From Hermodice carunculata (Eukaryota > Annelida > Polychaeta > Eunicida > Amphinomidae): a stretch of 64,000 bases of DNA. Made by a program: the position numbers and the translations under genes. Below the pieces are notes generated by a model. It saw only the letters and a program-made list of their open reading frames with translations, ran no database searches and was not told the DNA's origin. Positions 43,766-58,700 of the stretch are shown here, piece by piece. The DNA is taken from contig OZ026614.1 of the NCBI GenBank assembly GCA_964020975.1, positions 1,549,204 through 1,613,203 of the forward strand. The letters run 5' to 3'. Positions within the stretch are counted from its first letter, which is position 1; every line of letters starts with the position of its first letter.

Positions 43766-46700
43766 GTATGCATGAATTTCCTTTGTTCAGACGAAGGAGG
43801 GTAGAATTCTTTCCTCCTTGTTGAGATGTACTTCCGACAGAGCTTGTGACAAATATGGAGGATCAAATATTTAACGGATTGTTCGAGAAAATTCGAATTG
43901 GGTGGTAAATTTTAAATCCGTTGCAAGAAAGGTAAAGCGTAACGGCAATGCCAGTGGTAATGGTATTGCACACAATTCCTGAACTGCCATTCGGCAACCG
44001 TAAATGAGTGATTATTAGATTTTGAGGTTGAGCAAGGGACCATGGAAGTTACATAGACTTGAAGATGGCAAAAATATTTGCCACATTTTACCGTGGGCGA
44101 TCACAATTTTGTATTGGTTATCCCAACAAAATGTACCCGGGCCATGTTACTGTTCAGGACCAACCAGCGCGGCCCTGGGGTCGGCATGATAATCTCACTG
44201 GCAGATCTGTATGTACACCACAACAGTTACCACCAACTTAAAGTAGGTCTACAAAGGTAAAAAGGCATACAGATTTAACTATGATACTGAAGATGTTACC
44301 GATCATCTGGCTCGGTTTAATGAATAAGATACTGTGCAGATACAGTCACAGACAACTGAGGCGTCAGTGCAAAAAGCTTTAAAAGGTAAAAGAAGTCTGC
44401 AGCATAAATGATTGAAAACCCAAAATGGCATTAAAAATGAAAGTCAGAATACTGAAATAAAGAGGGGGTGCCTCCACTATTGTGTAAAAAAGCTGGACTT
44501 TCTGTTTGAGAGTACAGGCATTGGTGCTGCTAACACATTTAAGTCACTATTTTGGAACCCAGTCACCCCCTCCCTAGCTAGAAGTATCAAATCCCCCAAA
44601 TTGATACTTTTCAAACATTACTTAGGAGTTAACCAGGTTCCTAAATGTTGACTGGTATCTGCTAAGGTAAAGCGTAGCGACACTGCCATGTGAAAAGCAT
44701 CATAAACAGGTTATACGTCATTATAAGGGACCTAGCCATGTTGCAAGTCTCCATCCAGTTTCTGATCTCTCGTTTGGAAGCCACATTTGGTATTGATGGT
44801 GTGGTCAAATGCTGCATCTGTAAAGCCGACATAAAGGTAGTAGTTGACAATACAACAAATATAACCACTGGTTCTAAATGGCATCTCCAGAATTGCCTGT
44901 CAACAAAATGCGAGGACTGCTGCAGACAACTTTCGTCGTCATACATACTCAAAGATGTCTACTTGTATGATTTGTCCATAATTTGTATGAGTTATCAATA
45001 AAAATATAATGCTGTGGAGTGTGGCAGGAAATCTTTTGTTTCAGGAATACACACAACAGCTAATTCATAAACAGAAGAAAACATTTAATTGGCTCTGGTG
45101 ATCAATATTATTCCAAATGGCCCAACTTTGAAGTGTTGCTCACTGCCAGCCATAATTGACTGATGAGTGGAATTTAGCCAATTATAAATTACAACCTGAA
45201 TTAGCAGAAAACATTCATTTCTAAAACTCCATTTAGTAACTAAACTGTGCTCTGGTAATTGTAACCTTTAAACTAACTTGTAAAACAGCTCTTGGAACAA
45301 CCCAACTCTTTGTTGTCCCCTTTTAGGTTTTTTCTCTGATTTCTGTTAGGCAAGTAACAGATATAGGGCAAAAAGCATTAGATTTTCCGTTATGCGTTGT
45401 ATCTTTATATGTGTCGAACTGTATCATGATGCATATCATATCGTAATGATGTAAACTATACCCAGCACTAGTTGTCACAAAGCCCCTACACAGAAAGGCT
45501 TGAAACAAGGCTCCTATATGGGCTCCCATCCAACTTCCACATTTGACATAGAAGTACCAACAACTGCACCACGCCAGTTTATTCCAAAGCTTTTTTTTTT
45601 CAGTAAATCCAAGCTGTCATCCAACATGCATTAGTTTCATAAATGTATATAAGCTGATGGTACTTCAACCATTATCATTTCCCCCTGCCCAGGTCCACCA
45701 ATGTTGCTGATATCTACCCTGTTAAAATTCCACTCAAATTTTCTGTGTCATTGGCTCTTATGTGTTCATTCTGGAAGTTTGGAAGAACAACATGGACAGT
45801 TCGCAAGTCTGCTGGGACTGGCAAAGAAGATCAAGTCTGCGGAGCCAGCTCATTAAAGTGGTTGTGATGTGATATTTTGATAAAGCATATCACAGCCTGC
45901 TTTGATGAGCTGGAGCTAATTATCGACAAAACTGTGTGAACTGTGGCATCGATTGCTGTACTTGCTGCATTGTTTAAAGGAAATGTGGTTGAGCAGGGTT
46001 TTCTCGCAAGAGGAATTTGTATAGCCTATGCCTGTTTTCCAATTGCCTTAATAAGATATGTTTAAACCAAGCAGGGTTTAGAAAGGCATTGTCCATACTA
46101 AGCGTATTCTGTGGTGGACAGTGCTTTAGGCGTCTGTTCCAATGTTCAGAGCAAATTGATAAATCTGGACATGTTTTTGTGCCCTGGAGGCACAGGAAAA
46201 TAATTTCTAGTACATGTACTGTTAAGGCCACCCTTAAAATTTTGCTTGTTTGCTTGCCGACCATCCGATGAATGACCTGAGTTCAGACCAAAGGTAGAGT
46301 GTTGTATAATGTATCAGTATGTCTTTAAGTGTCCTTAATGCACATTTTCAACTTTTTCTCCAAAGTCACTGGCCATATTTACCGCAAATTTGGTGGGAAT
46401 GTTCCTGGCTCCCGACCAAACTATACAAATGGTGACAGTCCAATGATTTTTGGATTTTTTTATGAACTTTTTCGTGGGGGGGGGGGGGTGTAAACCTTTA
46501 AAAATCTTCTCCAAATCCGCTTTGCCAATTGCTTAGGGGACTTCTGGGGACACTTAGACCTTAATTTGTTCTACAGGTGGCGCAGTGACTTTTCAAAATA
46601 TCTTTATGTAAAAAATGTGTTCTTGCTATTTTCGACTTTTCCAAAACCATCACTCAGATTATGTTGGAGCTTGGTGGAAATGTTCTTTTTGGACGGACTA

Positions 46701-49700
46701 AAACGGTGTTCACACAGTGGCAATGTTATTTTGAAGATTTTCTTAGAAATTCTTTTTAATTTTCCTCGGATTAATAATTAATTTTTACAGTGATTTGAGG
46801 TGTCCAAGAACAAGTGTAAAATCTTGTGTGTTGTGATATTTAGAACTGACTGCGTATGTTTGGGCCATCTGTGTGCATCTTGAGGTTCATCAGGCCAAGT
46901 CCACAGGTATTTGATTATGATGCGATCTCAGGTAAGGCACAGTGTCATCATCGATTGAAATATTGATAATAGTGTTGCCTGTCCTAGAGTGTGTCACAGA
47001 AATCTTGACCGGAAAATAGGATGACCTAAATGAATCAGCAATAAATAAGTACATGAGGGAGGTCAGATTTAACATGTCAGAATTTTCGGCCAATGAACTT
47101 CTCCAAGTTATATGTAAATCATGACGTAACAAACATGCATAGCATACAAAGTATTTTATACACAATTCAGAGGTGATTCTAGGGCGCTGGATTACGGGAA
47201 TCACACATTTTTTTTTTTATATATACTTTGTTGCAAAACAAAATATTGACGTGCCAGTTAGGGTGCTGGCGCGCACAAGAAGTATTGTGATCAAAATGGC
47301 GGTCCTCATGCAGGCTCATCATGCCGTCGCAACATGTGATATTATCCGTGTGGATTTTGTAGGGACAAAATGAACCACCATGAAAAAGTTGGATATGATA
47401 TTCTAAGATAAAGAGTGATGATATAATAAAAAGACTCCTCCGTTTAGTCCCAGATTGAGACATGATATGATCGTGGTTTATTTTGACATGATATTATTCC
47501 AGGGTTCGCACAGGCCCTTGAAGTGCTTGAAAGTACTTGAATTTGCTACATTCATTTTCAAGGCCTTGAAAATCCAGAATTTTGGACAAAAGTCCTGGAA
47601 AAGTCCTTGAATTTTATATTTAAGCATCACCCAATGAAGCAAGTTGCTAAGAAATATGAATACTTTCCACAAAATTTTGCATTTATGATCTTGAATCACA
47701 TTAAGATGAACACATTCTGCTGTCATTTTCTTTTGAAGTTGCTGGAAAATTCCATTTGTCTCTGTAGTACAGAGTACTTTCAGGGACAAATACACTGTAT
47801 GAAACTACAGGTAACAAAGTACATCACCTTCGTAGAAAAGAAACTGGGGCATTCTTGTGGAAAATGTGCATGCAGATAGGTACATCTTCAGGTCTAATTT
47901 TACCCATATGTAGCTGTAGCAATTTTATAGACTGGATAGAGTCAATTTCAGGAATACAACCCATATTGGCTGGAGGCCTACATAAGTCACAGTAAACTCA
48001 TAAAATAATCCATATTGAATTTATCTTTAACCCTTTCCCCCTCAAACTGGCTGGTGGTCAAATGTCATCTGCTTCAGTGTTTTCAACTAATTTCAACAGT
48101 TATGAAAAAAAAATTTGACTGAGAAATGTACATGATACTTACCAAGATCACATGCCTCATGTCAACAGCTTACTTGGCATGGGTTGTGCACTTAGTGCCC
48201 AACCCATGCCAAGGAAAGCTTTTGACTCAGTCTTAATTCTAGGGGGAAAAGTGGTTAAAAAGGACATCGGTAATATGATCTACATATAGGATTCTTTGTA
48301 AGTTTGTGGAAAGTCTACTGCCTATTTCAGAAATTGGGTGACTCATATATGGTCGGAATAAATAATAAATGTGGAATAAGATGCATTAGTATTATTAGTA
48401 AAGGGTTGAAAAGTGATGATTTAAACAGTTTGTTGTGTTCTATTGCTGGATCTGGTCCTTGAACACTTGATTTAAGTGCTTGCAAAAGTCCTTGAATTTA
48501 CTTTTCACAGACCTGTATGAACCCTGTCATTCATTGTGATAAAGGTCACTTAGTCATTCACAATGATAAAAGAAAGAGTGACAGTCACATTGAGTGTTTT
48601 GGCCCACGGAACTTAAGGCTGACCAACAATATAAAATCGTAGAATCACCTCTGCAATTGATATAGGTTAGTGGTAGTAAAGATCTTCCTTGTTGAAATTA
48701 TGTAGTCAAAAGAGGCTGGCTATGGGCTCATTACCCAGGCAATATTGTGCCTTTGGGATGAACAGGAATTGTAATTGATACATTGTATATGGACTGTGGA
48801 ATTACTAACTTGTCAAGCTTTCAAAGCGACAATTTTGTGTGACGTTTTTGTGTGAGAACTTCACATTGAATCCCTGATATTTAATAAATTTTTGAACTTG
48901 GGTACATACCTGTTAATGCATACAGTGCCATTGGTTACTATGAACTATGGTTATCTATTGCAATGGCAATTTACATTTTCGACTTTTTTTTCCAAAACCA
49001 CTCATCAGATTCACTTCAAACTTGGTGGGGTATACCCTGGGTGTGTCTGCTAAGTTTGTTCAGTAGTCATGCTCCATTACTTTGGCCAAACCCCTCTAAA
49101 CAATTTTATCCAAAACCACTTCAAAATTGCAAAGGAAGACTTGAGAGTATGACAGCGGCAGTTACACAGAACATGGGTGACCTTGAACTCATTGTCAGGG
49201 TCACTTGGGTGCATTTAACTCTTCATATGAGAACTATTTGTTCTATTGTCATGTTTTACAGGGTTATGGGATACCCTCTGTAAGGGCAACTCACAGTGCA
49301 TGAGTGACCTTGACTTCGTTCCCAAGGTCACTGGACAACCAATATGAAATTTACCGTTCACTTGATAACTTAAGATCTATTGTGAGTTAGCTAGGACCTT
49401 CATGTTACATGTTAATGTTTCTATGAAGGTCATGATTAGACACTACATAAGTGACCTCATTTCTTAGGTCACAGTGCAACATACATGTACATGAAGTTTA
49501 CTCTTCAGTGCTATAACTTGAGAACTACTTGAACTGGGACCATGATGTTGTGCATGTTAGTATTTCTTGATAAAAGTCTGACTTGCTCAGTACATGGGTG
49601 ACCTTGATCCTATCCCAAGTTTACAGAGTCACAAGTGTGAGGAATCTCTAGACCAGCTGAGCATGGGCTGTTCACCCAGCCCTCTTGTTACAGTATAATT

Positions 49701-52700
49701 TTGCTGCAATACTGATTAGTTGTTTCAGATATATACTTTTTTTCTGAAAATTCATACTTTTTTAAAAAAGTTAGATTGGATACGTTTTGTAATTAGGCAG
49801 TGACAGCACTGCTTTTGGGTGTATCCTAGGGGTGGTCTTTCAAAACAGGTTTCACTGTTATGCTTGTGGGTGAAATGCATGAGTGAATACGTAGAACAAC
49901 AAAAGGTCTGCCAAAATGGATATATTCCACCATTGACTGAGCATTTCAGAAAACAAGTATGGATAGCACTGAGTGTGTATTAAAAAGTTTCCTTCCAACA
50001 TTTTTCATATAAAATGTATCTCTGGGCAGGTTTTTTTTTTTTTTTTTTTTTTTTTGAAAATGAAATCTTCCTAGTGTATTTCTTTGCAAACTACCAACAC
50101 CCTTGCAGGACATCAAGCAAGACCACTGGGTCTTGACGTGTGTTCAGTTTTTAACAGGCCAATTAAACCATTGTTCTTGTATATTCCCACATGGGGTATT
50201 GAGCCTCCAGATCAATATTGCACCTGATTGTTTTTCGTCAATAACACCAAAAGTTATAACCAGATTTGTTAAAACAGTCCATATGGAAAGCTGGATGTGG
50301 GGTGCATATTTTGAACCTAAAAATTTTTCAATAAGTGTTGAAGCTCAAAGTGAAACGGTCGTTGGCATGGAAGGGTTAAATCTTGTGAATGCTCTGCACC
50401 ATAGATCTTTGAGTTAGGCCCATATAACATTTAGCAGTTATAGAGTGTATACAAATCTTTGCAACATCAATATTGGTGGGGTCACCTATATAGTATTTTG
50501 TAACATACAGGTCAAAATGTGAAAATATTGTGATCGCAATACCGTCCACAGTTTTCAATATAACTTTGACGACTTACGTTGTGTATAAAAATCTAGTTTC
50601 ATTATGAAATTGGCGGTGCCACCTACAATATTATGCAATATAGGGATCAACATCTGGGTGACCTTGATCTTCTGTACCAAGGTCACTGAGGACATAAAGT
50701 TAAGGACTCGATCATTGTTGTGACAGATGCAACAATTTTCACCAGAGGGAAAGCACCAATAAGCTATGATTACATATGGAGCAAAGTGCCATCTGGTGGA
50801 CATTTTATATTCTAAACGAACATGAGCTTCATATGTTCAGAAGCCACTTTAGGACTCCCAACTTTGAAATGAACAGGTACAATATGCCCAAAGTGCCAGC
50901 AGAGCATTAAGAGCGGGGCCTCTTGTTTCAAGTGATTCCAGGGAAACCATGTGGTAAGAAAGTTTGCAGGAAAACATTTAATGGTTTTATGAATGTAGGA
51001 ATTGATCAGACAATTTATTAGGTGCACAAGAGAGATTGTTTACTGTATTTTAATGAAAATGATTACATGAGAATGTTCATTGCGTGAAAGATTCAAGTTC
51101 ATTGAGGAAGGAAAGGACACTGCTGGGGGCCACAGCAATGTGAAAATATAAAACATGGCAGAGCTGATTTTTCAGTTCAAAACATTAGGAGGCAACAAAA
51201 AGTGTGAAACAATGTGCAATGAAAAGAAAATGTGAACACTTTTATTTATTTTTTTTTATATTAAGAATGAAAACTGAGTTGTGGAGGAGCTTTGTAATAT
51301 ATAAAACTATCCCTATGATATTATTGGTGTATGTGAAGGTTGTGTTGTATCAGTGGTTGGTGATCTTTGCAGTAATGATGCCACCTGCGCATGATACGCT
51401 TATTCCTCTGGCTGCGTTTATGTAGCATTAGCACTGAACACCAAAATACTATTGTTCAAATGGGCAAAAAACCTGATGCTTCCAGCAAGAAAAAATTAAA
51501 GTCTGTACTTGAGATTGGGAGTATCAGTACAGCAAAACTTGTCTTAGACTACCCCTGGAGATGATCAATTTGTCTCATGGGAGTTGTGGATAACAAGTAA
51601 AGTGCCAAGCAAAGTTCGCTGAAAATTTTGGCTTTCCGGGCAGGTGGTCTGATTTGAGTGGTCTCTCGAGAGGGGCCATTATAATTTGCTTTATTCTTGG
51701 CAGGGTGACATTGGTCCGTTCAATCCAAGTTTGCCTGTTGGGGTGCCACTTTGGTTGGCTGTCAACTTGAAGCAGAGACAGAAATGTCGAATTGTACCCC
51801 CAGAATGGATGGATGTAGGTGAGTGGGTGGTGGTTGTGTGGATATCCACACTTAATGGTAAAATGTTGCAGATGTTGGGGCAGCCAAGCCAGAAAACAAA
51901 ATTTCTTGTCATAAACCACTTAAACTGTTACTTTTATATCTTGGATGATCAATTGGGGTTTTATTGTTCACAATTGGGCTGCCAGATGACACTTAATTTT
52001 TTTACAGTGTACCTTATTGCGTAAAGCCTTTTGTTTTTTTCCCCACTCCTGGGCCAGAACGGTTTAACAGAATACCATGCACTATAGTCATAATATAAAC
52101 TGACTAATTAATGTGAAAACCATTGGACTGTAAAATTCTGACAAGATCATGTGATATCAAACTTTGGGACCATGTGTAGGCGCATGCAAGTTCTACAAGT
52201 ATACAATAAAAACTCATTATAATGATACAATTTTTTAAGGCCATGGGTCAGCTGAGCACAGGACTGTTACTCTTGTTAATGTATAGTATGTTTTCATAAG
52301 ACAATAATGGCACAGACGCTCCCTACAACCCCCTGTGGAATGCAGATTGTATGTGTACTTTATCTGTTTCCAGACCACAAAAGATGCTTATATATTTTTT
52401 TCATCCTGTATAATCTATCGAGGCCCGATTGTAAGATTCAATTGGTAAAAAGACCAGTCTGAAACTCCATTTGGTCTCCTCTCTGGCCACATGTTCCCTG
52501 TGTTGATAAATAGATAAAATCTTGAAGGGGTAGACCAAGTGTAGTCAGAAAATTTGTTTTGAAAGAACTTGTGGGACAAGTGACATAAAATTTTCACTTG
52601 TCCGTAAGTTGATACCAGACAAACATCCCATATACAGGTGCGACACATCATAAAATTTGGGAGACCATGACACGTCTTGAAGGTCAGAGCGACCAATCTG

Positions 52701-55488
52701 TTCAGGCACTTTATTTTAGTATGGAAAGAGCCAATTACAGATATACCTTGATATTTTTCCAAAGAAGCATTCTGTTTAAGGTACATTCTGGGTGACCTTG
52801 ACCTAAATGCTCATCTCAATTTCTTATTCATTTTTTTTTTGTTTTTTTGTAGAGAAATTAGAAAACAAGAAGAGTGAAGAAGCTGAAAGTGACTACTTCA
52901 CAGAAATGCCCAGCCCCTTTTATATGGAGGTGACCCAGCTTTTGCTCAAGTGGTGAGTTGATACCAACATTTGGAAAAACAAGGGTCAAGTACGCAAACC
53001 AGCAGAGAACCTTTTATTTCTTCTACATTTAAAGAAGTTGGTCAACAAATAAAAACAGTATGTTTTACTTAGCACTTTCTACTCATTGACACTACATGGT
53101 GAAAAATTTTGTCTAAATATGTATTAATAAAATAGGAACTTCATAAGCGTGAAGAAAATGCATCTTCATGTAGTTTAGAGTACATGTGGTAGAAATACAC
53201 TACTGTAGTCATTTTATGTTAAAACAATAAACTGAGTAATATTTATACAGTAAAGAGACAATGTGTGAAATTCAAAAATAGAAATTTTAAAAATCTAGCA
53301 TGACTAATCTGGTCTTTAAATATAGGGGAGATTTGAGACAGTTTCAAAATTTTGGTTTTAAATTTTCAAAATTACACAAATACTATGTGATGGAAAATTC
53401 TAAATGAATGTGTAAAAACTCATTGCAAAGAAAATGCTGAAAATAAGGTGCATATGCTTTTGTGTACATTAATAATATGAAAACAAAATAAGAGTGCTGG
53501 AAAAGTTATATTTGTGGTTTACAGGGTTCGCACAGAGCTTGAAAAGGCTTGAAAAGTATGGAATTTGAATGCCCTATGTTCCAGGCCTTGAAAAGTATGG
53601 AATTTCATAAAGAAGTCTTGAAAAGTATGGAAAATCAATTTTCCAGGTTAAACAAAAACAAACAGAATGAAAAAATCTATTTGTGTGACTTTATTTTAAT
53701 GTTTGTTGCAATACCTACGATTGTAGTTTATTTTCATTGCTAAATATAGCATCTATGGGGTTTTCTGCATTGCACAGCATCATGGGAGGCACCTTTTTCA
53801 ACTCTCAATGCAACAGGATTCCTTGCAAGATTTGAAAAACAAGCATGCGTAATTTTGATTACGAGTGATGGTCCATCATGAATTCAGGGCTCGACAATTC
53901 GCATGTCCGAAAGCTCGGGCTTGTCAGAATTGGGCTCGGGCTGTTGGAAATAAAAAGTGCTATCCCTGCGGGCTAGTTTGAATTTTTTACTAGTAAAATC
54001 CGTCAAAAAATAATATTTTGCAGGGCAAATTCATCTGCAAATTAACATCAAATGCTATTTATCGGTGGGTTCAAACAATGCTAGAAAAAAATACGTGCCG
54101 TGAGATGACTTCCCGGGCAAAAACAGCACACAACTGCCAGTCACACGCAAGTGACAGCGTGGACACTGGATTAGATCTGCAGTGAACTGATGCAGTCTCA
54201 CGGACTGATTTGGGACACATTCGGCAATTCACGCTATCCCATACCTTTGCGTATTTGCCTGTGACTCCAAATAATTGTTGCAATAAACACCGGAATCTTT
54301 ATTTTTGTATGCTGCAACAAAAACAAAGCTTCCCGTTTGTGTGTTCCCTCCGTAAATTCACACTTGTTCACTGGGGGGAAGCCATGATGAAAACACCGTA
54401 GCACGAGCCGTGATTGGCTCATTTTGCATGTGACTCAATTGACCAATCAGGTGATGTGTTGTGTGTCAGACCACATGGCCAAAGCAGCTGTTTGTGTACA
54501 GATATCTGATTTGAAATATTAAAATTTTCGTTTGAATTTGATTTAAGAATACCGTTTTTTGCGAGGAACTTGCCAATACTGTATACGCAAATTTACTACG
54601 ATGTACCGATAGCATTCATGGTAGGTACGCAAACGATATGCATCCCATCAGTGCATCACGCCATCCGAGGCAGAGAGAAAGGATTCTGAACTGAAGCAAA
54701 TGCAACTATTTAATCGTTATTTAAGTTTATACGGTCTCCTATAGTCCCAGAAATTACAATGTATTTTTCATCGTTAGTCACCCCAAGCAAATAGCTTACT
54801 TTCAATTTGTATTTCTGATATTTTGCCAGTTTCACTGTCAAACAGTTGCAGCTAGAATCATAAGATTTGACATTTTTTTTTGCGATTTTGCAAGCGACAA
54901 TAAGGGGCAAATACATTTTAGGGTAAAGGGTTTGTCTAGCCTAGGCCTTAGCATTGTTAGAAAAAAACGACGTTCATAGAAGTTTTATCAGGACAAGTGG
55001 ATTTTGAAATCTACTTGCCCAGCGGACAAGTGATTTTTTAAAAAATTGTCGAGCCCTGAATCATGGATAAATGACCGTAAATGTTTGCCGCATGCATAAA
55101 TTGTGCACCAAGCCACAACAACAATGGTAGGCTGTACATATAATGAACTTTGGCTTGGAAACCCCAAATAGAAGGACTGGGTTTTGCCTGTAAAACAGGA
55201 CAAACACAGCGCAAGATGCAAGGTGTGTGCAAGTAATGTGCACTTGAAAAATATTGGGGAAGCAGCGCTTGCTAGTATCAAACAAAAAGTTGTTGTTTTT
55301 TTGTTCAATATATAAATTGTATACATTGGTCCCCCTCTCGTAAGCCACCCCCAAAGAGATGCCACTCCCTCTGCAAAGGCTACTTTGCTGCGCAGCAAGT
55401 ATGGCATTTTCATTATATTTTCCCCCTGAAGAGAGACCACCTCTCGTAATAAGGAAACATTTGGGGTGGCCTTATAAGAGGGGAACCA

Positions 55489-55530
<42 letters not shown>

Positions 55531-55708
55531 TGGTCCCTGTCTTGAGAGACCACTCTAATGAGAGACCACCTGCCTTGAAAGACCACTTTACAACTTTGCT
55601 CAGTACTTTCTTGTTATATACACTTCCTGTGAGAGACCACCTGTCATGAGAGACCACAATGTGGTCATTCCTAGAGGTGGTCTTTCAAGACAGGTTTCAC
55701 TGTATGTA

Positions 55709-55768
<60 letters not shown>

Positions 55769-58700
55769 CATAAAACCACAGATAATTGAGTTTGGAATTT
55801 TGGAAAAAATGGTTTGGAAAGTACTTGGAAAAAGTATGGAATTTTGGCTTTGCTATGCTGTATGAACCCTGGGTTTATGACAATAAATACATAAATCAGT
55901 GAAACAATAAACTGATAAATCAAGTACAGATACAGGCAACATGGATTCCCAATCAAAGGCTGTATCATGATTTCTGATAGAAATTTATATACGTGTACAT
56001 TTGGAGGGATGCTCGTAAAATGCTTAGTGCCATATAGATAGAAATCAGAAAAAAATTACATTTAAGATATGTGTCCGTCTCGGCTATTGGTCGACTCTAA
56101 TGGTGCAAAAATGCCAAAATTTCACACTGATTTTCTTAAAAAATTTTCCCTATTCAATTTTCCTAGGTACTGAATTGAATTAAAATTATAATTTCAGAGC
56201 AGGAGACTCTCTTATGTATGAACAAGCTGAATGCAAAGAATGGAACTTTCACTGGAAAAAATGTTGATCATCTTATTTTTACCCCTTTCAAAATAAAAAA
56301 AGGGATACCCATATTTTTTCAAAGAATGGTATAACAATGTAACATTTCTACTGCAACAAATTTGTGTCAAATATTATACTGAGTGTAGTTCTGTTGTAAT
56401 AATATGGCTATGAGCTCTGAAATAAGGGTGAAAGGATCAAACAGAGCTCTTATTTTGTTTGCCACCATACTAGGAATTATGTGAAATCATATTCAGTACC
56501 TATGTGATTATAGCAGGGTAGGTGTAATGTAGCAGATAAATTGTGTCTGACAGATTAAATGCAAATTTTATTTTTTTGTAAAGAATTTTGTTTTCAACAG
56601 CCCAAACAGCCTTCTTTTCTGGGAAACAAGAACATGCCTGCCAAAAAGCAGTAGCTACATGTACATCTACAGCTATCACTGACATGGTTTGAATGATGGC
56701 TGGCTCAAAAGTTTTGTACTTTGCAAGATACATGACTTGTTTAAACCATATCTGCAGTAAACCTTCAATCCCATTCCTTATTATTTTAGAGGATTTTTTC
56801 CTGACTTGTTCTTGTTAATTTTGTTTCGGACATTACTTAATTTGTTTACATTACATTCATCTGGAAGTTACATGTATATCAGTTAAAACAACCATTAGAT
56901 GAAACTGAATAAATGTTATCATAGTTGTTGACAACTTGCAAAGTTTAAAAATAAGAACAAATCACAATACTTGATTTGTTAGAAGCAAAATGTACACAGA
57001 AGAGTGAAAGCACAGTTTGTATATAGACATAATATGTCCAGTTCTGAAAAAGCCTTCCATGGCAGTGAAAGTTGAAAATGAATAAGGAGCATGGAGTCAG
57101 ATTTCCTACTTTCAAATGCTGCATACTTATTCAAAGGAAATTGTGAAGAATTCATATACGGGGCAAATATACCAATTTCTGACATTTTAAATACATACAT
57201 ATATTTAATGTAGGCTATGTCGTGGTAAAATTCAAGCCTGTGACACATATCAATTCCGCATATTCGTTCATCTAAATATGCCGAGTACATGTAGCATACA
57301 TATTGTGTGTTAACACTAGTGTATCTGCAGGAAGGGCTACATGCAGTTATAAACTGAGAAAAGAAGATTTGCTTCACTGCAAATCTGTTTGGGTGCCTTC
57401 AAAATGAGACCTGTTTGAAATACTACACTTTGCCATTGTTCAACATAATCTGAATGTCGTGTATTAGCCCAATTTTTACCTCAGCTGACTTGTCAGTCAG
57501 CTGAAGTTTTTTGCGGGTCCGTCGTCCACAATTCACCTTTTCGACTTCTTCTCAAAAACCGTCAGCCAGATTCACTTCAAACTTGGTGAAGATGTGCCTT
57601 GGGTGGGTCTCTACCAAGTTTGTTCAAATGGTCACAGTCCAGTGATTTTTGGATCTTTAATGAATTTTTTTTTTTTTTTTTTTTTTTGGGGTAAATCTTA
57701 AAAAATCTCCGAAACCGCTCACCCAATTGCTTTGATATCGCACAGGAACACTCCCTGGGACTCCTAGTTCTTAATTTGTTCACCTGGTGGCACTGCAATT
57801 TTTCCCTAGTTTTTTATGAATTTTTGTGTGTTGTAGCTATTTTCGACTTCTTCTCCAGAACCGTTACTCAGATTAAGCTGAAACATGGTGGATGTGTTCC
57901 TTGTAGAAGGGTCAAACAAAGTTGTACACTATATGGGAATGGTGCGGATTCCTGATTTTTAACGATTATTTCAATTCTGGTACTTGTCGGTCAATGCAGC
58001 TTTCCTATTGATTACTATGGAGGTCAATGGGCATTCTAATGCTAATTCACATTTTCGACTTCTTCTCCAAAACCGTCATCCAGATTAACTTCAAACTTGG
58101 TGGCAATGTACGTTGGGTGGGTCTCTACCAATTTTGTTCAAATGTTTTCGTGCTCCAGTGATTTTTTATTTTTAATATATTTTTTTGTTCTTTTTTTTGG
58201 ACAAATCTTAAAAGTTCTTGTCAGTCAATGGGCATTCTAATGCAAATACACAGGGTAACTGACACGAAATTTACTGTTTACTTGATAACTTGAGATCTGT
58301 TTTGAGTTTGCTACACGTTAATTATTCTGTATGAAGGTCATGCTGAGACAATACATGAATGACCTTGACCTCGTTTGTGGGGTCACAGTGCAACATACAT
58401 GAATCTTACTCTTCATTTTAACTTGAGAACTACTAGAACTTTGATGTTGCACATGTAATTGTTCTTCTATAAAGTTGAGACTTACTCAGAAGATGGTGTC
58501 CTTGATCCTTTCCCAAGTTCATAGAGCTGCAAGTGTGATGAATGTCAAGATCAGCTGAGGCACCGGCTGTTTACACAGCCCTCTTGTTTGTTTGTTTGTT
58601 TTTTTTTTTTTCGTGTGTAATTTTTGTAACCATGCATAGACGCATATTACTGTAATATTCATTTAGTGACACCTTTATCTATTTAAACAGAGATCTGTTT

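Larger units (their letters stand above)
53522..55871. mobile_element. 'CAGGGTTCGCACAG' element copy 2, containing a stack of insertions
   Basis: Left end CAGGGTTCGCACAGAGC, right end CTGTATGAACCCTG, both next to GGTTTA (53516-53521 and 55872-55877), a perfect 6-bp duplication. Inside are a 1.2-kb hAT-like element, two TA MITEs and two TA microsatellites. GINS2 intron 3. Confidence 0.7.

Noticed and set aside
45974-46271. Open frames on both strands as a host gene
   Set aside because: Best explained by the decayed helicase fragment; the helicase-like motifs are split over two frames.
51575-51919. Minus-strand 114-codon frame
   Set aside because: Shadow of GINS2 exon 2.
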